A stretch of 64,000 nt of DNA. Origin: JAWQFO01 sp033436665. GTDB taxonomy: Bacteria; Pseudomonadota; Alphaproteobacteria; Rhodobacterales; Rhodobacteraceae. The translations under genes were made by a program, and so were the position numbers. This document shows, in pieces, positions 1 through 8,291 of this stretch. The notes beneath the pieces are model-generated. The model did no database searches, was not told the origin of the DNA, and saw nothing but the letters and a program-made list of their open reading frames with translations. The number at the start of each line of letters is the position of its first letter. Within the stretch, counting starts at the first letter, position 1. The DNA is taken from the NCBI RefSeq assembly GCF_033436665.1, contig NZ_JAWQFO010000003.1, forward strand, positions 458,099-522,098, written 5' to 3'.

Positions 1-2048
1 CGGGCCTCCGCCTCGGGCTCGGCATAGACGGTCGAGATGAAGGTATGCGGCGCACCGGCCACCGCCGCGGGGTTCATGGTCAGCACGAAGCCGATGCCGG
101 CGGTCGAGAAGTCGACCTCGCGGAAGCTGGCGATGGTTCCGGTGATGTCGCGCCCGAGGACGTTCACGGTAAGGGTGTCGCCGATCTCGAGGCCCAGTTC
201 CTCGCCCTCTTCGGCAGCGAAGCTGATGAGCGGCGGGCCGTCGTAGTCCGTCGGCCACCAGTCGCCTTCGGTCAGGAAACTGTCCTCGGGCAGATCGCCG
301 GCGTACGTGATGCCGCGGTCGCCGCGCACCACCCAGTGATCGCCGGCGACCTCGCGGGCAGGCTGGCCGTTGATCTGGGTGATGACGCCGCGCATCATCG
401 GCGCGGACTGGACGCGGCGCACGGCGGGGTCCGAGGTCAGGCGCTCCGTGTACCCGTCCATCTGGTCCTGCTGGATGTCGACGAAGAAATAGGAGGGCGC
501 CACGTCCGGCAGGTTGCCCTGGATGGTAGTGCGCAAGTTGCCGTCAATCTGACCGATGGCGGCGAGCACGGCGAGGCCCAGCCCGAGCGAGAGGACGACC
601 GAGGTGGTGCCCTCGCGCGGTCCGGAGATCGCCGCGAGTGCCCAGCGCAGGCGCGGATGTCCGCGCGCGGCCCGTGCGCCGCGGCGCGAGAGCCAGCGCA
701 CCAGCAGGGAAGCCGCGACCAGCAGCGCGAGCGCGCCGGCGATTCCGCCAGCCATCCAGAGCGTCAGGCGCCAGGTGCCCGAGAACAGCCCCGCGAAGCC
801 TACCAGAAGCGCCAGCGCCAGCGCCGCCGCCGCGAGGTAGCGCGGTGCCGGCAGCAACCGGCCGGTGCCCAACGCATCGCGAAAGAGGGCCGCGGCGCGG
901 ATGTCTTCGGCGCGCGCTAGCGGCCAGAGCGTGAAGAGGAAGGCCGTCAACAGACCGTAGAGCGCCGCTTCGCCCAGAGGGCGCGGGTAGAAGGCGAATT
1001 CGGACGGCACCGGCAGGCGGGCCTCGATCAGCGGGGATAGCAGCACGGGAATTCCGCCGCCCAGCACGAGGCCCAGGGCAATACCCAAGAGCGACAGGGC
1101 GCCGATCTGTAGAAAGTAGGTCTGGAAAATCGTCGCCCGGTCCGCCCCCAGCGTGCGCAGCGTCGCGATGACGCCGGTCTTGCCGGCGAGGTAGGCGCGC
1201 ACCGCGGCCGAGACGCCGACTCCGCCCACCGCGAGGCCCGACAGACCGACGAGCACCAGGAAGGCGCCAAGGCGCTCTACGAACCGCTGCACGCCGGGCG
1301 CGCCGTTGCGACTGTCGCGCCAGCGCAGGCCGGCATCGGCGAACCGCGCCTGCAGGTCCGCCTCGAGCGCGTCGAGATCGGCGTCTTCAGGGAGCATCAG
1401 CCGGTAGTCGGTGTCGAACATCGCGCCCGCGTCAAGCAGCGTCGAGCCTTCCAGGGCATCGGTGCGCAGGATGGTGCGCGGGCCGAGGCTGAATCCGCCG
1501 GCCGCGCTGTCGGGTTCGCGCACGAGGATCGCCGAGAGGCGGTAGTCCTTGACGCCGAGCCGGAAACTGTCGCCCGCAGCAAGCCCCAATCGGTCGGCGA
1601 GCACGCGTTCCATGACCGCGCCGGGAACGCCGTCGGCCTCCGCCAGCGCCTCGCCAAGTGGCATCGGCGGGTCGAGTTCGACCGATCCGATCAGGGGATA
1701 GGCGTCGTCGACCCCCTTGATCTGCGTAAGACCACGCTCGGCGCTGTCGCCGTCACCCACCACCGCCATCGAGCGGAACTCGACGATGCCGGACATGGCG
1801 ATGGAATTGGCCTGCATCCAGGCCAGCTCCTCGTCGTTCGCGTAGCGGTAGGTGATGTCGACTTCGGCGTCACCGCCGAGCAGGGCGGCCCCTTCGCGGG
1901 CCAGCCCCGTCTCGATGCTCGTGCGGACCGTGCCCACTGCCGCGATTGCCGCCACGCCCAGCGCAAGGCAGGCCAAAAAGATACGGAACCCGCGCAAGCC
2001 GCCGCGCAGCTCTCGCCGGGCGAATGTCGCCGCCAGACGCAGGCTCAT
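1..2048 (-). CDS. FtsX-family ABC transporter permease (3' end outside window)
   Basis: This open frame starts at an ATG overlapping the stop of the upstream ATPase gene (ATGA) and runs about 680 codons to the window edge without a stop, so its C-terminus is missing. The N-terminus has basic residues followed by a long hydrophobic segment at about residues 20-42, then a large periplasmic-type region. A cluster of membrane segments follows at about residues 255-420, with more after it. This layout matches the large YbbP/FtsX-type (MacB_PCD) permeases that pair with YbbA/LolD-like ATPases. Family members move lipophilic or envelope-associated substrates or do mechanotransmission; the substrate here is unknown. 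The adjacent divergent tesA is a common neighbour of ybbA-ybbP pairs. It is an inner-membrane protein. The family call is firm, the function is inferred. Confidence 0.85.
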   Translation of the reverse strand, partial: MSLRLAATFARRELRGGLRGFRIFLACLALGVAAIAAVGTVRTSIETGLAREGAALLGGDAEVDITYRYANDEELAWMQANSIAMSGIVEFRSMAVVGDGDSAERGLTQIKGVDDAYPLIGSVELDPPMPLGEALAEADGVPGAVMERVLADRLGLAAGDSFRLGVKDYRLSAILVREPDSAAGGFSLGPRTILRTDALEGSTLLDAGAMFDTDYRLMLPEDADLDALEADLQARFADAGLRWRDSRNGAPGVQRFVERLGAFLVLVGLSGLAVGGVGVSAAVRAYLAGKTGVIATLRTLGADRATIFQTYFLQIGALSLLGIALGLVLGGGIPVLLSPLIEARLPVPSEFAFYPRPLGEAALYGLLTAFLFTLWPLARAEDIRAAALFRDALGTGRLLPAPRYLAAAALALALLVGFAGLFSGTWRLTLWMAGGIAGALALLVAASLLVRWLSRRGARAARGHPRLRWALAAISGPREGTTSVVLSLGLGLAVLAAIGQIDGNLRTTIQGNLPDVAPSYFFVDIQQDQMDGYTERLTSDPAVRRVQSAPMMRGVITQINGQPAREVAGDHWVVRGDRGITYAGDLPEDSFLTEGDWWPTDYDGPPLISFAAEEGEELGLEIGDTLTVNVLGRDITGTIASFREVDFSTAGIGFVLTMNPAAVAGAPHTFISTVYAEPEAEA

Positions 2049-2737
2049 TCCGCGGCGGCCCGTTCCGGTTCGACGACCCGGCCGTCGGCAAGCCGGATGA
2101 CCCGGTCGCAGCGCGCGGCAAGGCTGCGCGAATGCGTGACCAGGACCAGTGTCGCCCCGTGGCGGTCGCGCAACCCGAAGAGCAGGTCCATGATGGCGGC
2201 CCCGTTGGCGCCGTCGAGGTTGCCGGTGGGTTCGTCCGCAAGCAGGATCTCGGGCCGCGGCGCCGAGGCGCGGGCGAGCGCCACGCGCTGCTGCTCGCCA
2301 CCCGAGAGCTGCGAGGGGTAGTGTCCGGCCCGGTGGGCGAGACCCACCGCTTCGAGTTCGGACTGCGCTTGGTCGAAGGCGTCACGCGCGCCGGCAAGTT
2401 CCAGCGGCGTCGCCACGTTTTCAAGCGCCGTCATGGTCGGGATCAGATAAAATGACTGGAAGACGACCCCCATGTGCGCGCGGCGGAAACGGGCGAGCGC
2501 ATCCTCGTTCATCGCCGTGAGATCGCGACCCAGCGCCGTGATCTCGCCGCCGGTCGCGCGTTCGAGGCCGCCCATCAGCATCAAGAGCGAGGACTTTCCG
2601 GAGCCCGATGGTCCGATCAGCCCCAGTGTCTCGCTACGGGCAACTTCAAGCGAGATTCCGTGCAGGATGTCGACCCGCCCGGCATTGCCATCCAGCGACA
2701 AAGCCGCATTTCTGAGCGAGAGGACTGGATCGGACAT
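2045..2737 (-). CDS. ABC transporter ATP-binding protein, YbbA/LolD type
   Basis: A 230-residue cytoplasmic ATPase. Visible motifs are Walker A (GPSGSGKSS, near residue 44), a Q-loop, the signature LSGGEQQRVALARA, Walker B with the glutamate (LLADEPTGNLD) and an H-loop (LVTHS). The phrase ADEPTGNLD is typical of the MacB/LolD/YbbA subgroup that pairs with FtsX-like permeases. The ATG at 2737 is chosen; an upstream in-frame ATG at 2746 would add only three residues. The stop overlaps the permease start by ATGA, so the two are translationally coupled. The promoter must lie in the short gap shared with the divergent tesA gene. Confidence 0.9.
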   Translation of the reverse strand: MSDPVLSLRNAALSLDGNAGRVDILHGISLEVARSETLGLIGPSGSGKSSLLMLMGGLERATGGEITALGRDLTAMNEDALARFRRAHMGVVFQSFYLIPTMTALENVATPLELAGARDAFDQAQSELEAVGLAHRAGHYPSQLSGGEQQRVALARASAPRPEILLADEPTGNLDGANGAAIMDLLFGLRDRHGATLVLVTHSRSLAARCDRVIRLADGRVVEPERAAAE

Positions 2738-2787
2738 ACAGCGCAACCTTATCTTGGGTTTCCGTTGGATATGGAGTTTGGTGCGTC

Positions 2788-3432
2788 ATGCGCAAGGCAA
2801 TCGGCAGTTTTGTCACGGTTTTCTGGCTTTCGGCTTCGGCCGTGGCGGCGGAAGAGGTGGTCATCGCGGCGCTGGGCGACAGCCTGACCCAGGGCTACGG
2901 GCTGAACGAGGGGCAGGGGTTCGTGCCGCAGCTTCAGGCCTGGCTCGACGCGAACGGAGCCGATGTCCGGCTGCTCAACGCCGGCGTCTCCGGCGATACC
3001 ACGGCGGGCGGGCTGGCCCGGGTCGACTGGACCCTGACGCCCGAGGTCGACGGCATGATCGTGGCGCTGGGCGGGAACGACATGCTGCGCGGCGTGCAGC
3101 CGACGACCAGTCGCGCGAACCTCGACGGCATCCTGGCCGCGGCGTCCGAGGCCGATGTCGAGGTTCTTCTGGTCGGCATGCAGGCGCCGGGCAACTACGG
3201 GCCTGATTACAAGCGGGATTTCGACGCGATGTACCCCGAGCTTGCCGAGACCTACGACGCGCTGCTGTTTGCCGATTTCTTCGAGGGTCTCGGGGTCGAG
3301 AACGGCGATCCGGCCTCGGTCCGGGCCCTGATGCAGCCGGATGGCATTCATCCCGGCGCCGAAGGGGTATCGCGTATCGTCGAGGCGATGGGACCGGCGG
3401 TGCTCGACCTCGTGGCGCGACTGCAGGACTGA
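2788..3432 (+). CDS. tesA: Periplasmic arylesterase / lysophospholipase, GDSL (SGNH) family
   Basis: A 214-residue protein with an N-terminal signal peptide (hydrophobic stretch ending SAVAA near residue 21). It carries the SGNH hydrolase blocks: GDSLTQGYG with the nucleophile Ser at about residue 32, a glycine block, GGND, and the C-terminal DGIHP block with the catalytic Asp and His. This is the TesA/ApeA-type multifunctional esterase, acting on short acyl esters and lysophospholipids in the periplasm. It is divergent from the ybbA/ybbP-like pair, an arrangement common in proteobacteria. Its own substrate cannot be read from sequence. Confidence 0.9.
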   Translation: MRKAIGSFVTVFWLSASAVAAEEVVIAALGDSLTQGYGLNEGQGFVPQLQAWLDANGADVRLLNAGVSGDTTAGGLARVDWTLTPEVDGMIVALGGNDMLRGVQPTTSRANLDGILAAASEADVEVLLVGMQAPGNYGPDYKRDFDAMYPELAETYDALLFADFFEGLGVENGDPASVRALMQPDGIHPGAEGVSRIVEAMGPAVLDLVARLQD

Positions 3433-3436
3433 CGCG

Positions 3437-4054
3437 GTGCCGGGTCGGTTTTTCCTGACCTCTCCGATCGCCGAGCTTGCTGCAACGCTTGGCGCCGATC
3501 CCTCAACGGTCGCTGACGAGTCGCCACGGTCCAACATCGCTCCGGGTCAGGAGATCGTGACGCTCGACGGTGACGGGCTGGCGCGGCGGCGCTGGGGGAT
3601 CATCCCGGTGGGCCGCGTGAACGCGCGCGGCCGCCCGGTGATGGAAACCATCGTGAACGCACGCTCGGAAACCGTGTTCGACAAGACTGCCTTCGAAGGT
3701 ACCGGGCGGGCGGTCGTGCCGGTGAACGGCTGGTACGAATGGACCGGAGAGAAACGGCGCAAGACGGCCTGGGCGATCCGGTCCAAGTCCGACCCGTTCC
3801 TGTTCTTCGCCGCGATAACGGACACTTGGTCCGCGCCGGGCGGACAGCAGGTGATGCAGGTCGCTCCGGTGACCTGCGAACCCTCCGCCGACGTGCGCGA
3901 CATCCATCACCGCATGGGTGTTCTGCTGCGGGTCGCAGATATCCCGACATGGCTTTCGGGGAGCCCTGAGGAGGTCCGCCCACTGATGCGCCCGTGGCCC
4001 GACGGGACCCTGCGGGTGGATGCCGCAGACGATGTCGACTGGAATGCGCCCTGA
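3437..4054 (+). CDS. SRAP (YedK/HMCES-like) family protein lacking Cys2
   Basis: A 205-residue SRAP-domain protein starting at GTG five bases after the tesA stop. Known YedK/HMCES proteins begin Met-Cys-Gly-Arg and use Cys2 (after Met removal) to crosslink abasic sites in single-stranded DNA. Here the start reads GTG CCG GGT CGG, giving Met-Pro-Gly-Arg, so the cysteine is replaced by proline. Other family landmarks are present: the Asn in NARSET, the Glu in GWYEW, and the His in IHHRM. No alternative in-frame start gives MCGR. The fold assignment is firm. DNA-protein crosslinking through Cys2 is not possible as read, so the role is uncertain: non-covalent binding, or a divergent subfamily. 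Confidence 0.85.
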   Translation: MPGRFFLTSPIAELAATLGADPSTVADESPRSNIAPGQEIVTLDGDGLARRRWGIIPVGRVNARGRPVMETIVNARSETVFDKTAFEGTGRAVVPVNGWYEWTGEKRRKTAWAIRSKSDPFLFFAAITDTWSAPGGQQVMQVAPVTCEPSADVRDIHHRMGVLLRVADIPTWLSGSPEEVRPLMRPWPDGTLRVDAADDVDWNAP

Positions 4055-4064
4055 GCTGCGGATG

Positions 4065-4093
4065 CAAAACGGGCGACGCCAGCAGCGCCGCCC
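4065..4093 (-). terminator. Rho-independent terminator of the cold-shock gene
   Basis: On the minus strand an 8-bp GC stem (GGGCGGCG / CGTCGCCC, one G-T pair) with a 7-base loop is followed by GTTTTGC. It lies 34 bases after the cold-shock stop and just beyond the end of the convergent SRAP gene. Confidence 0.65.
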
Positions 4094-4126
4094 GCATGAT
4101 CCGGGAGTGCGGAGCGACCGATCCGG

Positions 4127-4333
4127 TCAGCGCAGTTCGATGTTGCCGACGCTTTCGCGGCCGTCGCGGCCCGACTCGATCTCGAAATTAACCTTCTGGT
4201 TGTCGGTCAGCCCGCTAAGACCGGCACGCTCGACGGCGGAGATGTGGACGAAGATGTCCTTGCCTCCTCCATCCGGAGCGACGAAGCCGTACCCCTTGTT
4301 CGGATTGAACCACTTGACGGTTCCAGTAACCAT
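4127..4333 (-). CDS. Cold-shock domain protein (CspA family)
   Basis: A 68-residue single cold-shock domain. RNP1 (KGYGFVAP) and RNP2 (DIFVHISAV) are both intact, and the length is normal for CspA-type RNA chaperones. The chosen ATG has GGGAG upstream at good spacing; the frame stays open further upstream but that part is leader. It binds single-stranded RNA and DNA in the cytoplasm. A stem-loop sits in the mRNA leader and a terminator follows. It is very similar to the second cold-shock gene at 17345-17551, down to the shared GRDGRES motif near the C-terminus. Confidence 0.95.
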   Translation of the reverse strand: MVTGTVKWFNPNKGYGFVAPDGGGKDIFVHISAVERAGLSGLTDNQKVNFEIESGRDGRESVGNIELR

Positions 4334-4354
4334 TTTGGCGATCTCCCAATGCGC

Positions 4355-4376
4355 GTTGCCCGCTGGATGCGGCAAC
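4355..4376 (-). promoter_or_regulatory. Stem-loop in cold-shock mRNA leader
   Basis: GTTGCC and GGCAAC pair around CGCTGGATGC, and the inner CGC/GCG extends the stem to about 8 bp with one bulge. It ends 21 bases before the csp ATG and so abuts the ribosome binding site. A translation-control role is possible by analogy with other csp leaders, but is inference. Confidence 0.4.
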
Positions 4377-4711
4377 CCTGGCCTTGCAAGAGCAAATCGA
4401 GGTCTGAATTCTGGCGTCCAGCGATCGATCGGACTTCCATGCGCAACCCATGATGGACCGAACGCGCCTGCGCGCAAGTAAATTTCTGATGACGCGCCCG
4501 CCACGCCGATTCCCGCCTGCGTTGTGCCAATGCCGATTACGCGGGGCAAGCGGCGAGACGCCTATGTCAAACTACATATCCCTTGGACGTCGGAACGCGG
4601 TTGGGGCCCCAATCCATGGTTCCGCGCACCGAAATCGGCCGGGACACGGCCGTTGCGCCGAGAATTAAGGCACGTCCTGCGCTGCACGCGATTCCCGGCT
4701 TCCACAAGAAT
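4377..4711. other. Intergenic region between csp and preT
   Basis: This is the divergent control region upstream of csp (minus) and preT (plus). Apart from the csp leader stem-loop on one side and the RutR-like palindrome on the other, no gene, repeat or clear promoter is recognised. The short open frames in it lack coding character and ribosome binding sites. Confidence 0.5.
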
Positions 4712-4727
4712 TTTACCAGTTGATAAA
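4712..4727. promoter_or_regulatory. RutR-like operator upstream of preT
   Basis: The sequence TTTACCA-GT-TGATAAA is a 7-2-7 inverted repeat with a single mismatch. It resembles the published E. coli RutR consensus TTGACCA-NN-TGGTCAA. It lies 56 bases before the preT ATG. A perfect version of the same palindrome lies at 9706-9721 beside the RutR-type regulator gene. Confidence 0.7.
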
Positions 4728-4783
4728 AAAATGAAACCGTGAGAGCGTTTTCACCAAACAAGACTTATCAACAGGGAAATGGC

Positions 4784-6106
4784 ATGGCGCAGGACCAGTT
4801 CACGCCGGGAATCGTGGCCGGACGAATCGAATCGCAGGCTCTTTCGGAGGGGTTTGCCGATCTTCATCCACCGCTCGACGCGCACGAGGCGCTCGTTGCC
4901 GCGGACCGGTGCTATTTCTGCCACGACGCGCCTTGCGTGACCGCCTGTCCCACCGATATCGACATTCCGCTCTTCATTCGCCAGATCGCCACCGGTACGC
5001 CTGACGCGGCGGCAAAGACGATCCTGACCCAGAACATCATGGGCGGCATGTGCGCCCGGGTCTGCCCGACCGAGACCCTGTGCGAGGAGGCCTGCGTGCG
5101 TGAAGTGGCCGAGGGCAAGCCGGTTCTCATCGGACAGCTTCAACGCTACGCGACCGATCACCTGCAAGAGCAGGGGACGCACCCGTTCACGCGGGCCGCG
5201 CCGACCGGAAAGCGCGTCGCCGTCGTCGGCGCGGGGCCGGCAGGGCTGGCCTGTGCGCACCGGCTGGCGATGCTGGGCCACGACGTCACGGTCCACGACG
5301 CGCGGCCGAAGCCGGGCGGGCTCAACGAGTACGGTATTGCCGCCTACAAGACCCCGGACGGGTTCGCCCAGGCGGAAGTCGACTGGCTGCTGCAGATCGG
5401 GGGCATCGAGATCCATAGCGCAAGCGCCCTTGGCCGCGACGTGACACTCGAGGCGCTTCGGTCCGAGTTCGATGCCGTCTTTCTCGGCATGGGCCTTGGT
5501 GGCGTGAACGCTCTGGGCGCCGAGGGCGAGGATCGCGCGGGCGTGGGTGACGCTGTGTCCTTCATTGCCGAGTTGCGGCAGGCCTCGGACCTCGCGAACC
5601 TGCCCGTTGGGCGTGACGTGGTCGTGATCGGCGGCGGCATGACGGCCGTGGATGCGGCCGTGCAGGCCAAGCTGCTGGGCGCGCTGAACGTCACGCTGGT
5701 CTACCGGCGCGGTCGCGAGCGGATGAACGCCAGCCGCTTTGAACAGGACCTGGCCGCCTCGAAAGGGGTCCGCATCGTCACCCACGCGGTGCCGAAAGCT
5801 GTGATCGGCAATGGCGCGGTGCGCGAGATCGAATTCGACTACGTCGACGATGCCATGCAGCCCACCGGCGAGACGCTGAGGCTTGCCGCTGACCAGGTCT
5901 TCAAGGCCATCGGTCAGACGCTGGAGGGCGACGGCCTGCCGGAGCTGGAGCGCGGCAAGATCAAGGTGGACGCCACTGGGGCGACGTCGCTGCCCGGGGT
6001 CTGGGCCGGCGGTGACTGCGCGCTCGGAGGGGACGACCTGACCGTGACGGCCGTTGCCGAGGGGCGCGATGCCGCGATGGCGATCCATTCCGCGCTGATG
6101 CGCTGA
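4784..6106 (+). CDS. preT: NAD-dependent dihydropyrimidine dehydrogenase subunit PreT
   Basis: A 440-residue flavin/Fe-S subunit related to the glutamate synthase small chain. The N-terminus has two cysteine clusters for [4Fe-4S] centres: C43, C46, C51, C55 and C90, C94, C100, C104. An FAD-binding dinucleotide fold (VVGAGPAGLACAHRL, near residue 147) follows, then an NAD(P)-binding fold (VVIGGGMTAVDAA), and a C-terminal GDCALGG flavin motif. It passes electrons between NAD(H) and PreA in the first step of reductive uracil/thymine degradation. The ATG at 4784 is preferred over an upstream in-frame GTG at 4739 because AGGGA precedes it. preA follows after one methyltransferase gene. A RutR-like operator lies upstream. 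Confidence 0.93.
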   Translation: MAQDQFTPGIVAGRIESQALSEGFADLHPPLDAHEALVAADRCYFCHDAPCVTACPTDIDIPLFIRQIATGTPDAAAKTILTQNIMGGMCARVCPTETLCEEACVREVAEGKPVLIGQLQRYATDHLQEQGTHPFTRAAPTGKRVAVVGAGPAGLACAHRLAMLGHDVTVHDARPKPGGLNEYGIAAYKTPDGFAQAEVDWLLQIGGIEIHSASALGRDVTLEALRSEFDAVFLGMGLGGVNALGAEGEDRAGVGDAVSFIAELRQASDLANLPVGRDVVVIGGGMTAVDAAVQAKLLGALNVTLVYRRGRERMNASRFEQDLAASKGVRIVTHAVPKAVIGNGAVREIEFDYVDDAMQPTGETLRLAADQVFKAIGQTLEGDGLPELERGKIKVDATGATSLPGVWAGGDCALGGDDLTVTAVAEGRDAAMAIHSALMR

Positions 6107-6142
6107 CGTGCTAGGCTGAGCCATCCGGAGGGAAGAGAGGCG

Positions 6143-6967
6143 ATGAGCGGGCCGGACCATGACATCCAAGAGCATTACGGGCAGGACGGTCTCTTCGAAC
6201 GCCTGCTGTCCATGCTCGAAGCGGCGGGCGTCCCGCGCGACCAGTTGTCCGCAGAGCATCTCAAGGCGGTGGACGAGTTTCACATCGGCGGCGTCAAGGC
6301 GACCGAGGTGCTGCTCGATCCACTCAACATCGGGCCGGGAACACCGGTGCTGGACATCGGGTCGGGCATCGGTGGCCCCGCGCGTTTCATGGCCGCGCGC
6401 TACGACGCCACCGTGACGGGCGTCGACCTGACGCCGGCATACGTCGACACCGCGGCGCGGCTGACCCAAGCGGTTGGACTGGAGGTGAGGTTCGTAGAGG
6501 GCAGCGCGCTCGACCTGCCGTTCGAACCCGACAGCTTCGATGTGGCGACGCTGATCCACGTCGGGATGAACCTGCCTGACAAGCCGAGGCTCTTTGCGGA
6601 AGCCGCGCGCGTTCTCGCGCCCGGCGGCACCTTCGCGGTCTATGACGTCATGCGCTTCGGGACACACCCGGAGTTTCCCTTGCCCTGGGCCGCGACACCC
6701 GTGGCCTCGTTTCTCGAGACGCCGGACACGTACCTCGACGCGGCGCGCGCCGCAGGCTTCACGCTCGCGCATCGCGCCGACCGGGGCGAGGTCGCGAAAA
6801 GCTTCTTCGCCGAGATGCAGGCGCGCATGGCAAGCGGCAGCGGCCCCGCCGTCGGGCTACCGGTGCTGATGGGAGACACCGCGCCGCAAAAGGTGGCCAA
6901 CATGGTGGCAGCGGTCAACGCGGGCGCGATCCAGCCCGTTGAAATGGTTTTCAGGAAGGGCACTTAG
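6143..6967 (+). CDS. SAM-dependent methyltransferase, class I
   Basis: A 274-residue Rossmann methyltransferase. Motif I is VLDIGSGIGGPARF, followed by an acidic residue in GVDLTP, and a post-motif SFDVATLIHVGMN region. The C-terminal half is hydrophobic without membrane segments. It most resembles the small-molecule methyltransferases of the sarcosine/dimethylglycine type, but the acceptor cannot be told from sequence. It has a strong ribosome binding site (GGAGGGAAGAGAGG) and sits between preT and preA with gaps of 36 and 17 bases, so it is very likely co-transcribed. No methylation step is known in the reductive pyrimidine pathway, which makes its position odd. Confidence 0.8.
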   Translation: MSGPDHDIQEHYGQDGLFERLLSMLEAAGVPRDQLSAEHLKAVDEFHIGGVKATEVLLDPLNIGPGTPVLDIGSGIGGPARFMAARYDATVTGVDLTPAYVDTAARLTQAVGLEVRFVEGSALDLPFEPDSFDVATLIHVGMNLPDKPRLFAEAARVLAPGGTFAVYDVMRFGTHPEFPLPWAATPVASFLETPDTYLDAARAAGFTLAHRADRGEVAKSFFAEMQARMASGSGPAVGLPVLMGDTAPQKVANMVAAVNAGAIQPVEMVFRKGT

Positions 6968-6984
6968 CCCGTCGGGAGAGAAAA

Positions 6985-8286
6985 ATGGCAGATCTTCGCT
7001 CGGAATTCGTCGGTATCAAGTCGCCTAACCCGTTCTGGCTGGCCTCCGCGCCGCCGACGGACAAGGAATACAACGTCCGCCGCGCCTTCGAGGCCGGCTG
7101 GGGCGGCGTGGTCTGGAAGACGCTGGGGCTCGACCCGCATATCGTGAACGTGAACGGCCCGCGCTATGGCGCCGTCTTCGGGGCCGACCGCCGCCTGATG
7201 GGGCTCAACAACATCGAGCTGATTACCGACCGTCCGTTGCAGGTGAACCTCGACGAGATCAAGGCGGTCAAACGCGACTATCCGGACCGGGCGCTGATCG
7301 TGTCGCTGATGGTGCCTTGCGAGGAAGCGCCCTGGCAGCAGATCCTGGCGCAGGTCGAGGACACCGGCGCGGACGGTGTCGAACTGAACTTCGGCTGTCC
7401 GCACGGCATGTCGGAACGCGGCATGGGATCGGCCGTGGGTCAGGTTCCGGAATACATCGAGATGGTCACGCGCTGGGCCAAGGCCAACACCCGCATGCCG
7501 GTCATCGTCAAGCTCACGCCCAACATCACCGACATCCGCAAGCCCGCCGAGGCGGCCAAGCGTGGCGGGGCCGATGCGGTATCGCTGATCAACACCATCA
7601 ACTCGATCACCTCGGTCGATCTCGATCTCTTCGCGCCCGAGCCCACGATCGACGGCAAGGGCGCGCATGGCGGTTATTGCGGGCCGGCGGTCAAGCCAAT
7701 CGCGCTCAACATGGTGGCCGAGATCGCGCGGTCGCCGGACCTGTCGGACATGCCGATCTCGGGCATCGGCGGCATCACCACATGGCGCGACGCCGCCGAG
7801 TTCATGGCGCTGGGTGCGGGCAACGTGCAGGTCTGCACGGCGGCCATGACCTACGGGTTCCGGATCGTGAAGGAGATGATCTCGGGCTTGGGCGAGTACA
7901 TGGATGAGAAGGGCTTCGCCTCGGTCGACGAACTGGTCGGGCGGGCGGTGCCGAACGTGACCGACTGGGCGCAGCTCAACCTCAACTACGTCGCCAAGGC
8001 GCGGATCGACCAGGACCTCTGCATTTCCTGCGGGCGCTGCTATGCCGCCTGCGAGGACACCTCGCATCAGGCGATCGCGATGTCCGAGGACCGCACCTTC
8101 ACCGTGATCGATGAGGAATGCGTGGCCTGCAACCTCTGCGTCAACGTCTGCCCGGTCGAAGGCTGCATCGACATGGTGCCGATGAGCCCGGGCGAGATCG
8201 ACCCGCGGACCGGCCGGACGGTCGAGCCGGACTACGCCAACTGGACGACGCACCCGAACAACCCGATGGCCAAGGCCGCGGAATAG
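6985..8286 (+). CDS. preA: NAD-dependent dihydropyrimidine dehydrogenase subunit PreA
   Basis: A 433-residue catalytic subunit. Residues 1 to about 320 form a dihydroorotate-dehydrogenase-like FMN barrel (PTDKEYNVRRAFE, NFGCPHGMSERGMG, SGIGGITTWRDA). The C-terminus is a 2x[4Fe-4S] ferredoxin domain with CISCGRCYAAC and CVACNLCVNVCPVEGC. With PreT it reduces uracil or thymine to the 5,6-dihydro forms using NAD(P)H. The mammalian enzyme has its catalytic Cys in a GLACGQ segment; the matching segment here reads GSAVGQ, which from memory is also Val in E. coli PreA. The assignment is firm from full-length similarity and from the neighbouring amidase and dihydropyrimidinase genes. Confidence 0.93.
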   Translation: MADLRSEFVGIKSPNPFWLASAPPTDKEYNVRRAFEAGWGGVVWKTLGLDPHIVNVNGPRYGAVFGADRRLMGLNNIELITDRPLQVNLDEIKAVKRDYPDRALIVSLMVPCEEAPWQQILAQVEDTGADGVELNFGCPHGMSERGMGSAVGQVPEYIEMVTRWAKANTRMPVIVKLTPNITDIRKPAEAAKRGGADAVSLINTINSITSVDLDLFAPEPTIDGKGAHGGYCGPAVKPIALNMVAEIARSPDLSDMPISGIGGITTWRDAAEFMALGAGNVQVCTAAMTYGFRIVKEMISGLGEYMDEKGFASVDELVGRAVPNVTDWAQLNLNYVAKARIDQDLCISCGRCYAACEDTSHQAIAMSEDRTFTVIDEECVACNLCVNVCPVEGCIDMVPMSPGEIDPRTGRTVEPDYANWTTHPNNPMAKAAE

Positions 8287-8291
8287 GGCGT

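Noticed and set aside
4751..6772. A 673-codon minus-strand frame
   Set aside because: Antisense to preT and the methyltransferase, without recognisable domains or ribosome binding site.
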